From: CAZGXI01 sp964529715
GTDB taxonomy: Bacteria > Chloroflexota > Anaerolineae > Aggregatilineales > Ch27
Reading direction: 5' to 3'
DNA: 64,000 bases
Assembly (NCBI GenBank): GCA_964529715.1
Contig: CAZGXI010000022.1
Span: 1-64,000, forward strand
The notes beneath the pieces are model-generated. The model saw nothing but the letters and a program-made list of their open reading frames with translations. It did not search any database and was not told the origin of the DNA. The first letter of the stretch is position 1. Each line of letters begins with the position of its first letter. Position numbers and translations under genes: made by a program. Below are positions 40,227 to 50,160 of this stretch, piece by piece.

Positions 40227-40275
40227 CAACCGCCAAGACGCCAGGGATTTTCCCTTCCCGACGACCTGGCGGTTG
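40227..40275 (-). terminator. nuo operon terminator containing the 'AACCGCCAAGACGCCAGG' repeat, copy 2
   Basis: CAACCGCCA (minus strand, 40275-40267) pairs with TGGCGGTTG (40235-40227), followed by AATTTTC. The second strand lies inside the 18-base repeat core (40228-40245) also found at 1980-1997. It begins 8 bases after the nuoN stop. The T-tract is modest, so termination strength is uncertain. Confidence 0.6.
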
Positions 40276-40282
40276 AGCAGTT

Positions 40283-41761
<1,479 letters not shown>

Positions 41762-43369
41762 TTACGCCCCTCCTCCAAACAGCCTGATAATCGGCGCCAC
41801 ACCGCTCTCGACCATCGGGGCCATAATGCTCGGCCACACGCCCAGGATGATCATCGCCGCCAGCAGCATCACCAGCGCCGCCTTGTCCAACACGGTCACG
41901 TCGCCCACACCGGCGAACCGCTCCCGATTAAACTCTCCGAAGAACACCTGCTGCACGACCCGCAGCACATAGGCCGCCGTGACGATGATGCCCAGCGCGG
42001 CCACAATGGCGATCACGCCGTAGTAATTCGCCAGCGTCCAACTGCCGATTTGCAGCGTGATGTTCGGCCCGGCGTCCCACAGGCCGGTGAAGATGGGGAA
42101 TTCCGCCACGAAGCCGCTCAGCCCTGGCATCCCCATGCTCACCAGCCCGCCGACAATGAAGGCGAAAGCCACCCAGGGCATCACCTGCCTAAACCCACCC
42201 AGGCTGGGAATGTCGCGCGTGTGCGCCCGGTCGTAGACCATACCGACGCAGGAGAAGAACAGGGCCGTCATGACACCGTGACTGAACATTTGCAGGCCCG
42301 CGCCCGTCATACCGTAGATGTTCATCGTCGCCCAGCCCATACTCACCAGCCCCATATGGCTGACCGACGAGAAACCGATGACGTACTTGAAGTCGCGCTG
42401 GCGCATAGCGATGAACGCGCCGTAGACCACGTTGATCAGCGTCAAAAACACGATCCAGGGCAGATGCGCCTGCGCTCCTTGTGGCAAAAGCTGCACGGCC
42501 ACGCGCAGGGCGCTGTACGCGCCGAGCTTCATCAGCACGCCCGCATGGATCATCGAGACGGCAGTCGGCGCGGCCACGTGACCGTCAGGACTCCAGTTAT
42601 GGAAGGGAAACACGCCCGCCAGCACGCCGAAGCCCAGAAAGATGAAGGGGAACCACACCCGCGCGAACGTCAGCCCATCGACGCCAAACACATTCGCATT
42701 GAAAGGGCTATCGGGCATGGCCGCAACATTCATCAGATGGATGACATCGAAACTGTATGTCCCGGTGGCGTCCCCGGCCACGAAGTACATCGCCAGCACG
42801 CCGACCAGCGCGATCACCGAGCCGACCAGGATGTACAGCGTCAGCTTCATCGAGGCGTACTCGCGTAGGTCCTTCCAGCCCCACGTGACGATCAGCAGGT
42901 ACATCGGGAAGATCGCCAGTTCGTAGAAGAAGAACAGCACGAACAGGTCCATCGCCACGAAAACGCCGTACACGCCCGTCACCAGCAGCAGGAAGAAGGC
43001 CATAAACTCACGGGTGCGCTCCTCGATGCCCCAGGAGATCAATACGCCCGCGAAAGAGGCCAGGCCAGTCAGCAGCACCATCGGCGCGCTGATCCCGTCC
43101 ACGCCCAGGTGGTAATTGATGCCCAACGCCTCCACCCAGGAGATGTTCTCCTGGAACTGGAACATCTGCTCCGGGGTCGTAGCGGCGTTAGCTGCCGCCA
43201 CATCGTAGTTGAAGTAAACGAACAGGCCCAGCAGCAGGCTGAATCCCGTCGCCGCCGCCGCAATGATGCGTGCTTCCTGCTTGGCGGTTTTCGGCAGCAG
43301 CAGGATCAGGATCGCGCCCGCAATCGGCGCAAGGGTGATGACGCTCAGAACGGGAAAGGGTGAGTTCAT
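41762..43369 (-). CDS. nuoM: NADH-quinone oxidoreductase subunit M, second paralogue
   Basis: 535 residues, antiporter-like. The fold is intact: NYHLGVDGISAPMVLLTGL, FYELAIFPMYLLIVTWGW (TM5 Glu), MIHAGVLMKLGAYSALRV (TM8 Lys, K281), GFSSVSHMGLVSMGW and GLSGFVAEFPIFTGLW (TM12 Glu). However the TM7 motif, normally FAIKVPIWPFHTW, reads FGVLAGVFPFHNW, so the central TM7 Lys is Leu (L250). It differs strongly from the adjacent upstream nuoM and belongs to a distinct subgroup. The gap to that gene is 12 bases. Confidence 0.93.
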   Translation of the reverse strand: MNSPFPVLSVITLAPIAGAILILLLPKTAKQEARIIAAAATGFSLLLGLFVYFNYDVAAANAATTPEQMFQFQENISWVEALGINYHLGVDGISAPMVLLTGLASFAGVLISWGIEERTREFMAFFLLLVTGVYGVFVAMDLFVLFFFYELAIFPMYLLIVTWGWKDLREYASMKLTLYILVGSVIALVGVLAMYFVAGDATGTYSFDVIHLMNVAAMPDSPFNANVFGVDGLTFARVWFPFIFLGFGVLAGVFPFHNWSPDGHVAAPTAVSMIHAGVLMKLGAYSALRVAVQLLPQGAQAHLPWIVFLTLINVVYGAFIAMRQRDFKYVIGFSSVSHMGLVSMGWATMNIYGMTGAGLQMFSHGVMTALFFSCVGMVYDRAHTRDIPSLGGFRQVMPWVAFAFIVGGLVSMGMPGLSGFVAEFPIFTGLWDAGPNITLQIGSWTLANYYGVIAIVAALGIIVTAAYVLRVVQQVFFGEFNRERFAGVGDVTVLDKAALVMLLAAMIILGVWPSIMAPMVESGVAPIIRLFGGGA

Positions 43370-43381
43370 ATTTGCCCCTGC

Positions 43382-45004
43382 CTATCCGCCAAACAGCCGG
43401 GTTACGGTGGTGTTGATCATCGGCAAAATCCAGTTAGGCAACAGCCCGGTCAGCAGCATCAGCGCCAGCAGCGGCGCAATGGCGATGCCCTCGCGCCAGG
43501 TGATCTCCAGGCGGTGGTGTTGGCGGTTGTAGTCCACCCATTCCTGAGAGGGCTTGCCATGCAGCACCTTCTGGATCGCCTTGAGGATGTACGCGCCGGT
43601 GAACAGCAGCCCGATCATGCTGAGCAGTGTCATCAGGCTAAAGGCCGGCACGGCAAACGCCCCACGCACCACCAGGAACTCGCTGACAAAACCCGCCAGC
43701 CCAGGCAGGCCCAGGCTGCCCATCGAGGTGAAGATCAGGATGCCGCCGTACACCGGGGCCAGCACCCAGAAACCGCCCATCTGCCGCAGGTCGCGTGTGT
43801 GAATCTTGTGGTACAGCGCGCCGACCAGCAAGAACATACCCGCCGAACTCAGCCCGTGCGCGAACATCTGCATGGCTGCGCCGTTCATGGCGAGGATGGC
43901 GCTCTGGCGGGCGCTTTCCAGTTCCTCCGGTGACATGCCACTGCCGCCCGTGTAGGCCGCGCCATAGACGTAGGCCGCCGCGGCCACGCCCAACACCACA
44001 AAGCCCATGTGATTCACCGAGCTGTAGGCCACCAGTCGCTTGAAGTCATTCTGCCCGTAGGCGGCCAGTGCCCCCAGGATGATCCCGGCCATGCCCAGGA
44101 AGGCGATGACGCCGGAGAAGGCTGCCGCCTGCGCCGGGAACAGCGGGATCACCAGACGCAGGAAGCCGTAAGCGCCCAGCTTGAGCAGCACGCCCGCCAG
44201 GATCATCGATCCGGCAGTCGGCGCTTCGGTGTGGGCGTCCGGCAGCCAGGTGTGGAACGGCCAGATGGGCACCTTGATGGCGAACGCCAGGAAGAACGCT
44301 AGGAACGCCAGGTTCTTCACCGTCTCCACGCCAATACCCAGGAAAGTTCCACCGTCGCCCTGGAAAGCCGGCCAGAAGGTCATCAACTGCGTGATGTCCA
44401 TCGTGCCCGCCGTCAGGCCGATCAACTGGATCGAGAGCAGCAGGCCCAACGACCCGGCCATCGTATACAGGAAGAACTTCACCGAGGCATATACACGGTT
44501 CTGGCTACCCCAGATGTTGATCAGGAAGTACATCGGCACCAGGCCGATCTCCCAAAAGACGAAGAAGATCATCAGGTCCAGACTGGCAAAAACGCCCATC
44601 AGCCCGGTTTCCAGGAACAGGAACAGGGCCATGTACAGGTTCACCCGGTCCTCGATCTCGAAGCTGATCAGGATCGCCAGCGGCGCGAGGATGCCCGTCA
44701 GCAGGATCATCACCACGCTCAGGCCGTCCACGCCCAGATGCCACGACGATCCCAGCAGGGCGAACCAGGGCGCGCTCTCCTCGAACTGAAAGCCGCCCGC
44801 CGCCTGGTCGTAGTTGGCAAACAGGTAGACCGCCAGCAACAGTTCCACCAGGCTAACGCCCAGCGCCACCCAGCGCGCCGCGACCTTGTGGCCTTCTGCC
44901 GACATGGGCAACGCCAGCATGAGCAGCAGCAACACCGATCCGGCAGCGGGCAGAAAGATAATCAGGGTCAGTAGACTCGTGTCCAGGTTGAATGGCAGTG
45001 TCAT
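43382..45004 (-). CDS. nuoM: NADH-quinone oxidoreductase subunit M, first paralogue
   Basis: 540 residues, canonical NuoM proton-pumping subunit. Seen: SWHLGVDGLSVVMILLTGIL, FFVFWEIGLVPMYFLINIWG (TM5 Glu), FAIKVPIWPFHTWLPDAHTE (TM7 Lys K244), GVLLKLGAYGFLRLVIPLFP (TM8 Lys), AYSSVNHMGFVVLGV and GLAGFVSEFLVVRGAF (TM12 Glu). It retains the complete charged axis, unlike the second nuoM downstream. It lies 12 bases after nuoL, with GGGGGA as ribosome-binding site. Confidence 0.95.
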   Translation of the reverse strand: MTLPFNLDTSLLTLIIFLPAAGSVLLLLMLALPMSAEGHKVAARWVALGVSLVELLLAVYLFANYDQAAGGFQFEESAPWFALLGSSWHLGVDGLSVVMILLTGILAPLAILISFEIEDRVNLYMALFLFLETGLMGVFASLDLMIFFVFWEIGLVPMYFLINIWGSQNRVYASVKFFLYTMAGSLGLLLSIQLIGLTAGTMDITQLMTFWPAFQGDGGTFLGIGVETVKNLAFLAFFLAFAIKVPIWPFHTWLPDAHTEAPTAGSMILAGVLLKLGAYGFLRLVIPLFPAQAAAFSGVIAFLGMAGIILGALAAYGQNDFKRLVAYSSVNHMGFVVLGVAAAAYVYGAAYTGGSGMSPEELESARQSAILAMNGAAMQMFAHGLSSAGMFLLVGALYHKIHTRDLRQMGGFWVLAPVYGGILIFTSMGSLGLPGLAGFVSEFLVVRGAFAVPAFSLMTLLSMIGLLFTGAYILKAIQKVLHGKPSQEWVDYNRQHHRLEITWREGIAIAPLLALMLLTGLLPNWILPMINTTVTRLFGG

Positions 45005-45016
45005 TCCATCGTCCCC

Positions 45017-47242
45017 CTAACCGCGCCCGATCAGCCGCACGAAGACGACCACGCCGATCACCAGCGCCGAGAGCAGCGCCATCAGCAGGTACTGCTGCAC
45101 CTGCCCGCTCTGAAGCTGGCGGAACCAGCCCCCGAAGCGGGCGATCCCCGACGGGATACCGTCGCCGACGCCGTCGATCACCACGCGGTTGAAGCGCTTG
45201 AAGGTCTCGCCGATGGCCGTCGCCGCGCGCCCGATAAAGTGCAGCACGCCGTCGATGATGCCGCGATCCACGATTTGGGCCACCAGCACATCGCTGATCC
45301 ACTGGGCAGGCCGGACGAAGGCAACATCATAAAGCTCGTCCAGGTAGAACTTGCGCTGCATGGCCGTGTAAATGGCCGGGCTGACGCGGTCCAGCGCGAC
45401 CTTCGTCGGGTCTTCCTGGCCCGCTGCCAACGGCTTTCGCCAGTAGACCATCCAGCCCGCCCAGATGCCGCCCAAAGCCACCAGGAACGAGATCAGCACC
45501 GGCAGCCAGTTGAAGGCGACCTTTGGCATTTCTTCGGCCAATGTGCCGGTGACGAAGTTGTGGAACGGGTTGCCGTAGGGACTGAAGATAGCTCCCAGTA
45601 GCGGGAAGTCTGGGTGCACGCCGACGAAACCCGCGATCACCGCGAACACCGCCAGTACGAGCAGCGGCCCCTGCATAAAGCCAGAGATCGCCTGCGCCGC
45701 CGGGGTCGGGTGTTCGGGATCGACAAAACCCGCGTGTTCCGCCGCCGCCGTGCGCGGCTGCCCGCCAAAGACCAGCGCGAGCTGCCGCGTGGTATAGAAG
45801 GCCGTCAGAAAGGCCGCCACCGCCAGCAGGATGAAGACGAAGACCGCCGGGCCGAACCACTCGCCGCCGACGCCCAGGTGCCACGCCTCGGCCAGGATTT
45901 CGTCCTTCGACCAGAAGCCAGCGGTGATCAGCGGGAAGCCCGCCAGGGCCATGCCGCCCGCCAGGAAAGCCCACCACGTCACCGGGATGCGCTGCCGCAG
46001 CCCGCCCATGCTGCGGATGTCCTGCACATCGATGGGCGCGGCGTGTTCGCCATGATGCCCTTCGTGCGCGTGGTGCTCGCCGTGCTCCATTGCATGGATC
46101 ACCGCGCCGGAAGACATGAACAGCAGCGCCTTAAAGATGCCGTGCGTGATCAGATGGAACGCCGCCGCCACGTAAGCGCCGATACCCAGCGCCGCCATCA
46201 TGAACCCCAACTGGCTGATGGTCGAATAGGCCAGGATACGCTTGATGTCGTTCTGCGCAACGGCGATGATTGCCGCGAACAGGGCCGTGAACGCCCCCAC
46301 GTAGGCCATCACCATCAGCGGCGCGTTATAGATGCCGTGATGCGGGTCGGCCCCGGCGGCCAGCAGCGGGTACATGCGGATGATCATGTAGATGCCGGCA
46401 GACACCATCGCCGCCGCATGGATCATCGCGCTGACCGGGGTTGGGCCTTCCATCGCGTCCGGCAGCCAGACGTGCAGCGGGAACTGCGCGCTCTTGCCCA
46501 CCGTGCCGATCACCAGGAAGACGCCGATCAGCCCTGCCGCGCTGATCGCCCCGCCGAAGATCAGCGCGGGCGTGGAGGCCAGTTCGGCCAGGAATTCGTG
46601 ATTGAAGAAGATGTCGCGGAAATTGAGCGTGCCCGCCTGGGCGAACAGGTACACGATGCCGATCAGCATGATCACGTCGGCCACGCGCGTCGTCATGAAC
46701 GCCTTGACGCCCGCCTTATGCGCGCTCTCCTTCTCGAACCAGAAGCCGATCAGCGAGTACGAGCAGAAGCCCATCACCTCCCAGCCGATGAAGAGCAGCA
46801 GCAGGTTATCGGCCACCACCAGCGTCAGCATCGCCCCGGCGAAGAGCGCCATGTAGCCGAAGAACCGCTCCCGGCGCGGGTCGTTCGCCATGTAGCCGAC
46901 CGAGTAGATCATGATCATGCTGATCGCCAGCGGGACCATGAACAGCATGACCGCCGTCAGAGGGTCCACCAGCACGCCGATGTTGAACTGCGTCGCCCCG
47001 GTATCCATCCAGGCCACCTGCGAGGAGAAGGCACTGCCGCCGAGGGGATCGCCGAAAGCCAGGCCCAGCGCCCGCAGCAGCACCGCCAGAGACATCCCCC
47101 AGGAAAGCACAGTCGCGGCCAGGGCGGTGAGCGTGGTGAGGAACCAGCTTCGGTTGAACAGCAAAAAGATCAGCGCGGAGGCGATCAGCGGCGGAACCGG
47201 GATCAGCCAGGGTAGAAAGTTCGCGTTCGTCCAATCGATCAT
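45017..47242 (-). CDS. nuoL: NADH-quinone oxidoreductase subunit L with extended lateral-helix region
   Basis: 741 residues against about 610-660 usually. The pump core is canonical: LFIGWEVMGFCSYSLIGFWF (TM5 Glu), GTVGKSAQFPLHVWLPDAME (TM7 Lys), ILAYSTISQLGFMMAALGIG, and GFPLITAGFWSKDEILAEAW (TM12 Lys). A His-rich loop (HAMEHGEHHAHEGHHGEH, about residues 381-398) precedes QDIRSMGGL. In the C-terminal lateral-helix region two similar segments start at VDRGIIDGVLHFIG and NRVVIDGVGDGIPSG; their Asp residues, D664 and D690, are 26 apart, which looks like an internal duplication or insertion. Confidence 0.95.
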   Translation of the reverse strand: MIDWTNANFLPWLIPVPPLIASALIFLLFNRSWFLTTLTALAATVLSWGMSLAVLLRALGLAFGDPLGGSAFSSQVAWMDTGATQFNIGVLVDPLTAVMLFMVPLAISMIMIYSVGYMANDPRRERFFGYMALFAGAMLTLVVADNLLLLFIGWEVMGFCSYSLIGFWFEKESAHKAGVKAFMTTRVADVIMLIGIVYLFAQAGTLNFRDIFFNHEFLAELASTPALIFGGAISAAGLIGVFLVIGTVGKSAQFPLHVWLPDAMEGPTPVSAMIHAAAMVSAGIYMIIRMYPLLAAGADPHHGIYNAPLMVMAYVGAFTALFAAIIAVAQNDIKRILAYSTISQLGFMMAALGIGAYVAAAFHLITHGIFKALLFMSSGAVIHAMEHGEHHAHEGHHGEHAAPIDVQDIRSMGGLRQRIPVTWWAFLAGGMALAGFPLITAGFWSKDEILAEAWHLGVGGEWFGPAVFVFILLAVAAFLTAFYTTRQLALVFGGQPRTAAAEHAGFVDPEHPTPAAQAISGFMQGPLLVLAVFAVIAGFVGVHPDFPLLGAIFSPYGNPFHNFVTGTLAEEMPKVAFNWLPVLISFLVALGGIWAGWMVYWRKPLAAGQEDPTKVALDRVSPAIYTAMQRKFYLDELYDVAFVRPAQWISDVLVAQIVDRGIIDGVLHFIGRAATAIGETFKRFNRVVIDGVGDGIPSGIARFGGWFRQLQSGQVQQYLLMALLSALVIGVVVFVRLIGRG

Positions 47243-47246
47243 AGGA

Positions 47247-47555
47247 TCACCACTTTAGCAGGTTGGCGTCGTCCGCCACGACGCTCTGGCGGCGGCGGTA
47301 GATGGCAATAATCAATGCCAGACCGACGGCGGCTTCGGCAGCGGCCACGACGAAGACGAAAACGACAAACGCCTGTCCCATCATGGTCGCCGGCGTCACA
47401 AAACGCCAGAAGGCAACCAGGTTGATATTGACGGCGTTCAGCATCAACTCCACGCCCATCAGGATCGCCACCGCGTTGCGCCGGGCCAACACCGTGAATA
47501 TCCCCAGGCAAAACAGCGCCGCCGCGACCACGAGGTACATCCACAAAGGCACCAT
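47247..47555 (-). CDS. nuoK: NADH-quinone oxidoreductase subunit K
   Basis: 102 residues, three helices. The conserved Glu residues of TM2 and TM3 are visible in RRNAVAILMGVELMLNAVNI and VVAAAEAAVGLALIIAIYRR. These carboxylates belong to the E-channel linking quinone chemistry to pumping. Normal length. GGGGGA precedes the ATG, and the gene is 9 bases from nuoJ and 4 from nuoL. Confidence 0.96.
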   Translation of the reverse strand: MVPLWMYLVVAAALFCLGIFTVLARRNAVAILMGVELMLNAVNINLVAFWRFVTPATMMGQAFVVFVFVVAAAEAAVGLALIIAIYRRRQSVVADDANLLKW

Positions 47556-47564
47556 GGTTTCCCC

Positions 47565-48116
47565 CTATCCCCGCGTCTCGCCCGGTTCATCCGGCTCGTC
47601 GTCACGGGCGATGTAGATCGCGCCGCTCAACACCCCCGCCAGCAGCAGCGCCGCCACTTCAAACGGCAACACATACTGGCCGGGGTCGAGCAGCGCCTGC
47701 CCCAGTGCCGTTGTGCCATCGGCAGGCGGGTCGCCCGTAGGATTCAACGGCAGCACCGCGTTTTCGCCCTGCCCCACCTGGACAAAGACCACCACCAGCA
47801 CGGCGAAGAGAAACAGGGCCACGACGGCGGCGACGCTCCACTGGTCGTTCATCACCCTGCGCGCCGTCACCATGCCGCGCGTGAGCATCACGGCGAAGAT
47901 GATCAGGATGGCAATGGCGCCCATGTAAATCAACACCTGCACCGCCGCCAGAAACGGCGCCGCCAGCAGCACGAACAGCCCCGCCACCCCGAACAAGCTC
48001 ACCAGCAACATCAGGGCTGAGCGGAACAGGTTGCGCGTCAGCGCCACCCCCACGCCGCCCGCCAGGGTGATAATCGAGAAGACGGCAAAGACGACGATCT
48101 CTGCGGTTAATTCCAT
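47565..48116 (-). CDS. nuoJ: NADH-quinone oxidoreductase subunit J
   Basis: 183 residues, five membrane helices. TM3 carries the typical FLAAVQVLIYMGAIAILIIF with the conserved Tyr/Gly pi-bulge region. The loop between TM4 and TM5 is longer than usual and Pro/Gly/Asp-rich (NPTGDPPADGTT). The gene normally lying between nuoH and nuoJ, nuoI, is missing; only 16 bases separate the two. Confidence 0.94.
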   Translation of the reverse strand: MELTAEIVVFAVFSIITLAGGVGVALTRNLFRSALMLLVSLFGVAGLFVLLAAPFLAAVQVLIYMGAIAILIIFAVMLTRGMVTARRVMNDQWSVAAVVALFLFAVLVVVFVQVGQGENAVLPLNPTGDPPADGTTALGQALLDPGQYVLPFEVAALLLAGVLSGAIYIARDDEPDEPGETRG

Positions 48117-48132
48117 CGGGCTATATCCCCCT

Positions 48133-49422
48133 TCACCGAGCCGCCGCAGCCGGGGCTTCCGAAGTGTGCTCTGCGCCTTCGGCGCGCAGCGTATAGTCGG
48201 TTTCGTCCACCAGAGCTTCCACCTGCTGCCGCGCCCGCCGCCCGGCCTGCCCTAGCAGCGCCGCCGTGACGCCCACCAACGCAATATTGCCCAAGAGCAG
48301 CAGACCCGTGCGCGGCAATTCCGCGATCTGGTTCGGTCCGAAGAGTCGGTAGATGCCCCCGGCCACGCCCGCGAACTCGTTCGCAGCAATCGCCTGCGCG
48401 CCGGCAAAGTCCGGCGTGGGAATAATCTTGAACAGGAAAGCCATCAGCAGCACATTCGCCAGCGCCAGCGGCACCAGAAACTTCCAATTGAAGGCCAGCA
48501 GTTGGTCGATGCGCACGCGCGGCACGGTCAGCCGCAGCCAGATTTGCACAAAGTACACCAGCATCGACTTGAGCATCAGGTAGACGATGCCCAGAAACGG
48601 AATCTGCTCCGCGCCGGGGCCGCTCCAGCCGCCCAGAAACAGCACGGCGAACAGAATCGAGACGAAAAAGGCGTGCATGAATTCGCCCAGGTAGAACATC
48701 GCCCAGACCATGCCGCTATACTCGATGTTGTAGCCCGCCACCAGTTCGCTTTCGGCTTCTAGCAGGTCAAACGGCGCACGCCCGACTTCCGCCTGGCTGG
48801 AGATGAAGAACAGGAACGCCGTGACGGGAACGGCGAAGATGTACCAGATATGCTGTTCCCGCACTAGGCCCTGCATACTCATCGTCCCGGACAGCATCAC
48901 CGGCACCAGCAGCGCCAGCACCATTGGCACTTCGTAGCTGACCAGGTGCGCGACCACGCGGAACGCCCCCAACAGGGCATACTTGTTATTGCTGCCCCAG
49001 CCAGCCATCAGCACGGCAATCACGCCGAACGCGCCGACGGCGATCACATACAAGATGCCGACGCTCAGGTCAGTGCCGATGACCACCGGCGAGAACGGGA
49101 TCACCGCCGCGATCAGGATCACGCCCACCACCGCCAGGATCGGCGCGGCAAAATACACCGGGCGGTCGGCGTTGCGCGGGACGATCACCTCTTTGGTCAG
49201 TAGTTTGAGCGCATCGGCGATGTTCTGGATCAACCCCCAGGGACCAACGCGGTTCGGGCCGATGCGATCCTGCACCCGCGCGGCCATCTTGCGCTCGACC
49301 CAGATGCCGAACAGCACCCAGACCATACCAAAACTCGCCGCCACGAGCACGCCGAGGAAGATGTCGATGAAAGCCGCCCAGCCGGGTTGCATCCCCGCCT
49401 GAATTAACGCTTCTTTGAGCAT
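48133..49422 (-). CDS. nuoH: NADH-quinone oxidoreductase subunit H with C-terminal extension
   Basis: 429 residues against about 320-350 usually. The quinone-chamber subunit is well conserved: WVERKMAARVQDRIGPNRVG, GSNNKYALLGAFRVVAHLVS YEVP region, SSQAEVGRAPFDLLEAESEL, AGYNIEYSGMVWAMFYLGEF. After the usual last helix (near residue 335) it adds about 90 residues with a further hydrophobic segment (TGLLLLGNIALVGVTAALLG) and a charged tail. AAAGG precedes the ATG. It is separated from nuoA by a hairpin with a T-run. Confidence 0.95.
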   Translation of the reverse strand: MLKEALIQAGMQPGWAAFIDIFLGVLVAASFGMVWVLFGIWVERKMAARVQDRIGPNRVGPWGLIQNIADALKLLTKEVIVPRNADRPVYFAAPILAVVGVILIAAVIPFSPVVIGTDLSVGILYVIAVGAFGVIAVLMAGWGSNNKYALLGAFRVVAHLVSYEVPMVLALLVPVMLSGTMSMQGLVREQHIWYIFAVPVTAFLFFISSQAEVGRAPFDLLEAESELVAGYNIEYSGMVWAMFYLGEFMHAFFVSILFAVLFLGGWSGPGAEQIPFLGIVYLMLKSMLVYFVQIWLRLTVPRVRIDQLLAFNWKFLVPLALANVLLMAFLFKIIPTPDFAGAQAIAANEFAGVAGGIYRLFGPNQIAELPRTGLLLLGNIALVGVTAALLGQAGRRARQQVEALVDETDYTLRAEGAEHTSEAPAAAAR

Positions 49423-49450
49423 AGGCCGCCTTTCAATAGACCAAGACCAG

Positions 49451-49478
49451 CAAAAAGGCCGATAGGTCTCTACCGGCC
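49451..49478 (-). terminator. hairpin with T-run between nuoA and nuoH (attenuator-like)
   Basis: On the minus strand GGCCGGTA (49478-49471) pairs with TATCGGCC (49464-49457), with one G-U, followed by TTTTTGC. It has the form of an intrinsic terminator but lies inside the nuo operon 10 bases after nuoA, so partial termination is likely. Confidence 0.7.
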
Positions 49479-49487
49479 ATCACCGCC

Positions 49488-49847
49488 TTACATCCACTCC
49501 AGCGCGCCTTTACGCCAGATGTAGACGAGTTCTACTGCCAGCAGCAAGATAAATATCGCCGCCGCCACAAACGCGAACAGCCCCATGTTGCCAAAGGCCA
49601 CCGCCCAGGGAAACAGCAGGGCGACCTCGACATCGAAGACCACGAATACCAGGGCGAAGACATAGTACTGCACCCGGAACTGCACCCAGGCATCCCCAAC
49701 GGTTTCGATGCCGCATTCGTAGGTGTCGCTCTTGAGCGGATTGGGTTTGCGCGGGCCAAGCAGCCAGCCGAGCACCATCGGCACGACGGGCAAGATGGCA
49801 GAAATTGCCAGCAGCACGCCGACAAAGGCCCATTCGTTCAGATGCAT
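49488..49847 (-). CDS. nuoA: NADH-quinone oxidoreductase subunit A
   Basis: 119 residues, three helices. The hallmark loop SDTYECGIETVGDAWVQFRV with the conserved Cys, and FDVEVALLFPWAVAFGNMGL with the acidic pair in TM2, are present. ATG 49847 (MHLNEWAF) follows AAGGAG; a longer frame extends into the leader without a site. First gene of the operon, but nuoB, C and D do not follow it as they usually do. Confidence 0.95.
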   Translation of the reverse strand: MHLNEWAFVGVLLAISAILPVVPMVLGWLLGPRKPNPLKSDTYECGIETVGDAWVQFRVQYYVFALVFVVFDVEVALLFPWAVAFGNMGLFAFVAAAIFILLLAVELVYIWRKGALEWM

Positions 49848-49930
49848 GGAGGACTCCTTGGGCAGAGGTAATCGGGAAATATTCCGGTTTGTCTGGCGCA
49901 GGTATATTTTGCACAAAAAAGAACAAGTAT

Positions 49931-49963
49931 GGTCAGTATAACATCCTGACCGAATCTTGACAA
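49931..49963 (-). promoter_or_regulatory. nuoA: nuo operon promoter with overlapping operator-like inverted repeat
   Basis: On the minus strand TTGTCA (49963-49958), 17 bases, TATACT (49940-49935). GGTCAG and CTGACC (49931-49936 and 49946-49951) form a perfect 6-bp inverted repeat with 9-base spacing straddling the -10, a plausible repressor site. Confidence 0.65.
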
Positions 49964-50160
49964 CGCCGCTGTAGAATTTTTCACCTGCGCGTCTTGTTTT
50001 TGCCCAAAGATGAAGCTGGGCGGGTTGGTAAAAATTATAACTTACCCCTGATGAATGACAAACACCCCGCCACAGCTTTTTATCCGGTCGCGTAAGTTCC
50101 GTCAGGCAAACATGAGCAGGTCGGCAGGAAAACGGTGCATAGCCCGCCCACCCTTTCGGG

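Noticed and set aside
45614..47215. 533-codon plus-strand frame opposite nuoL
   Set aside because: Arg/His/Gln-rich low-complexity translation, an antisense shadow of a confidently identified membrane protein.
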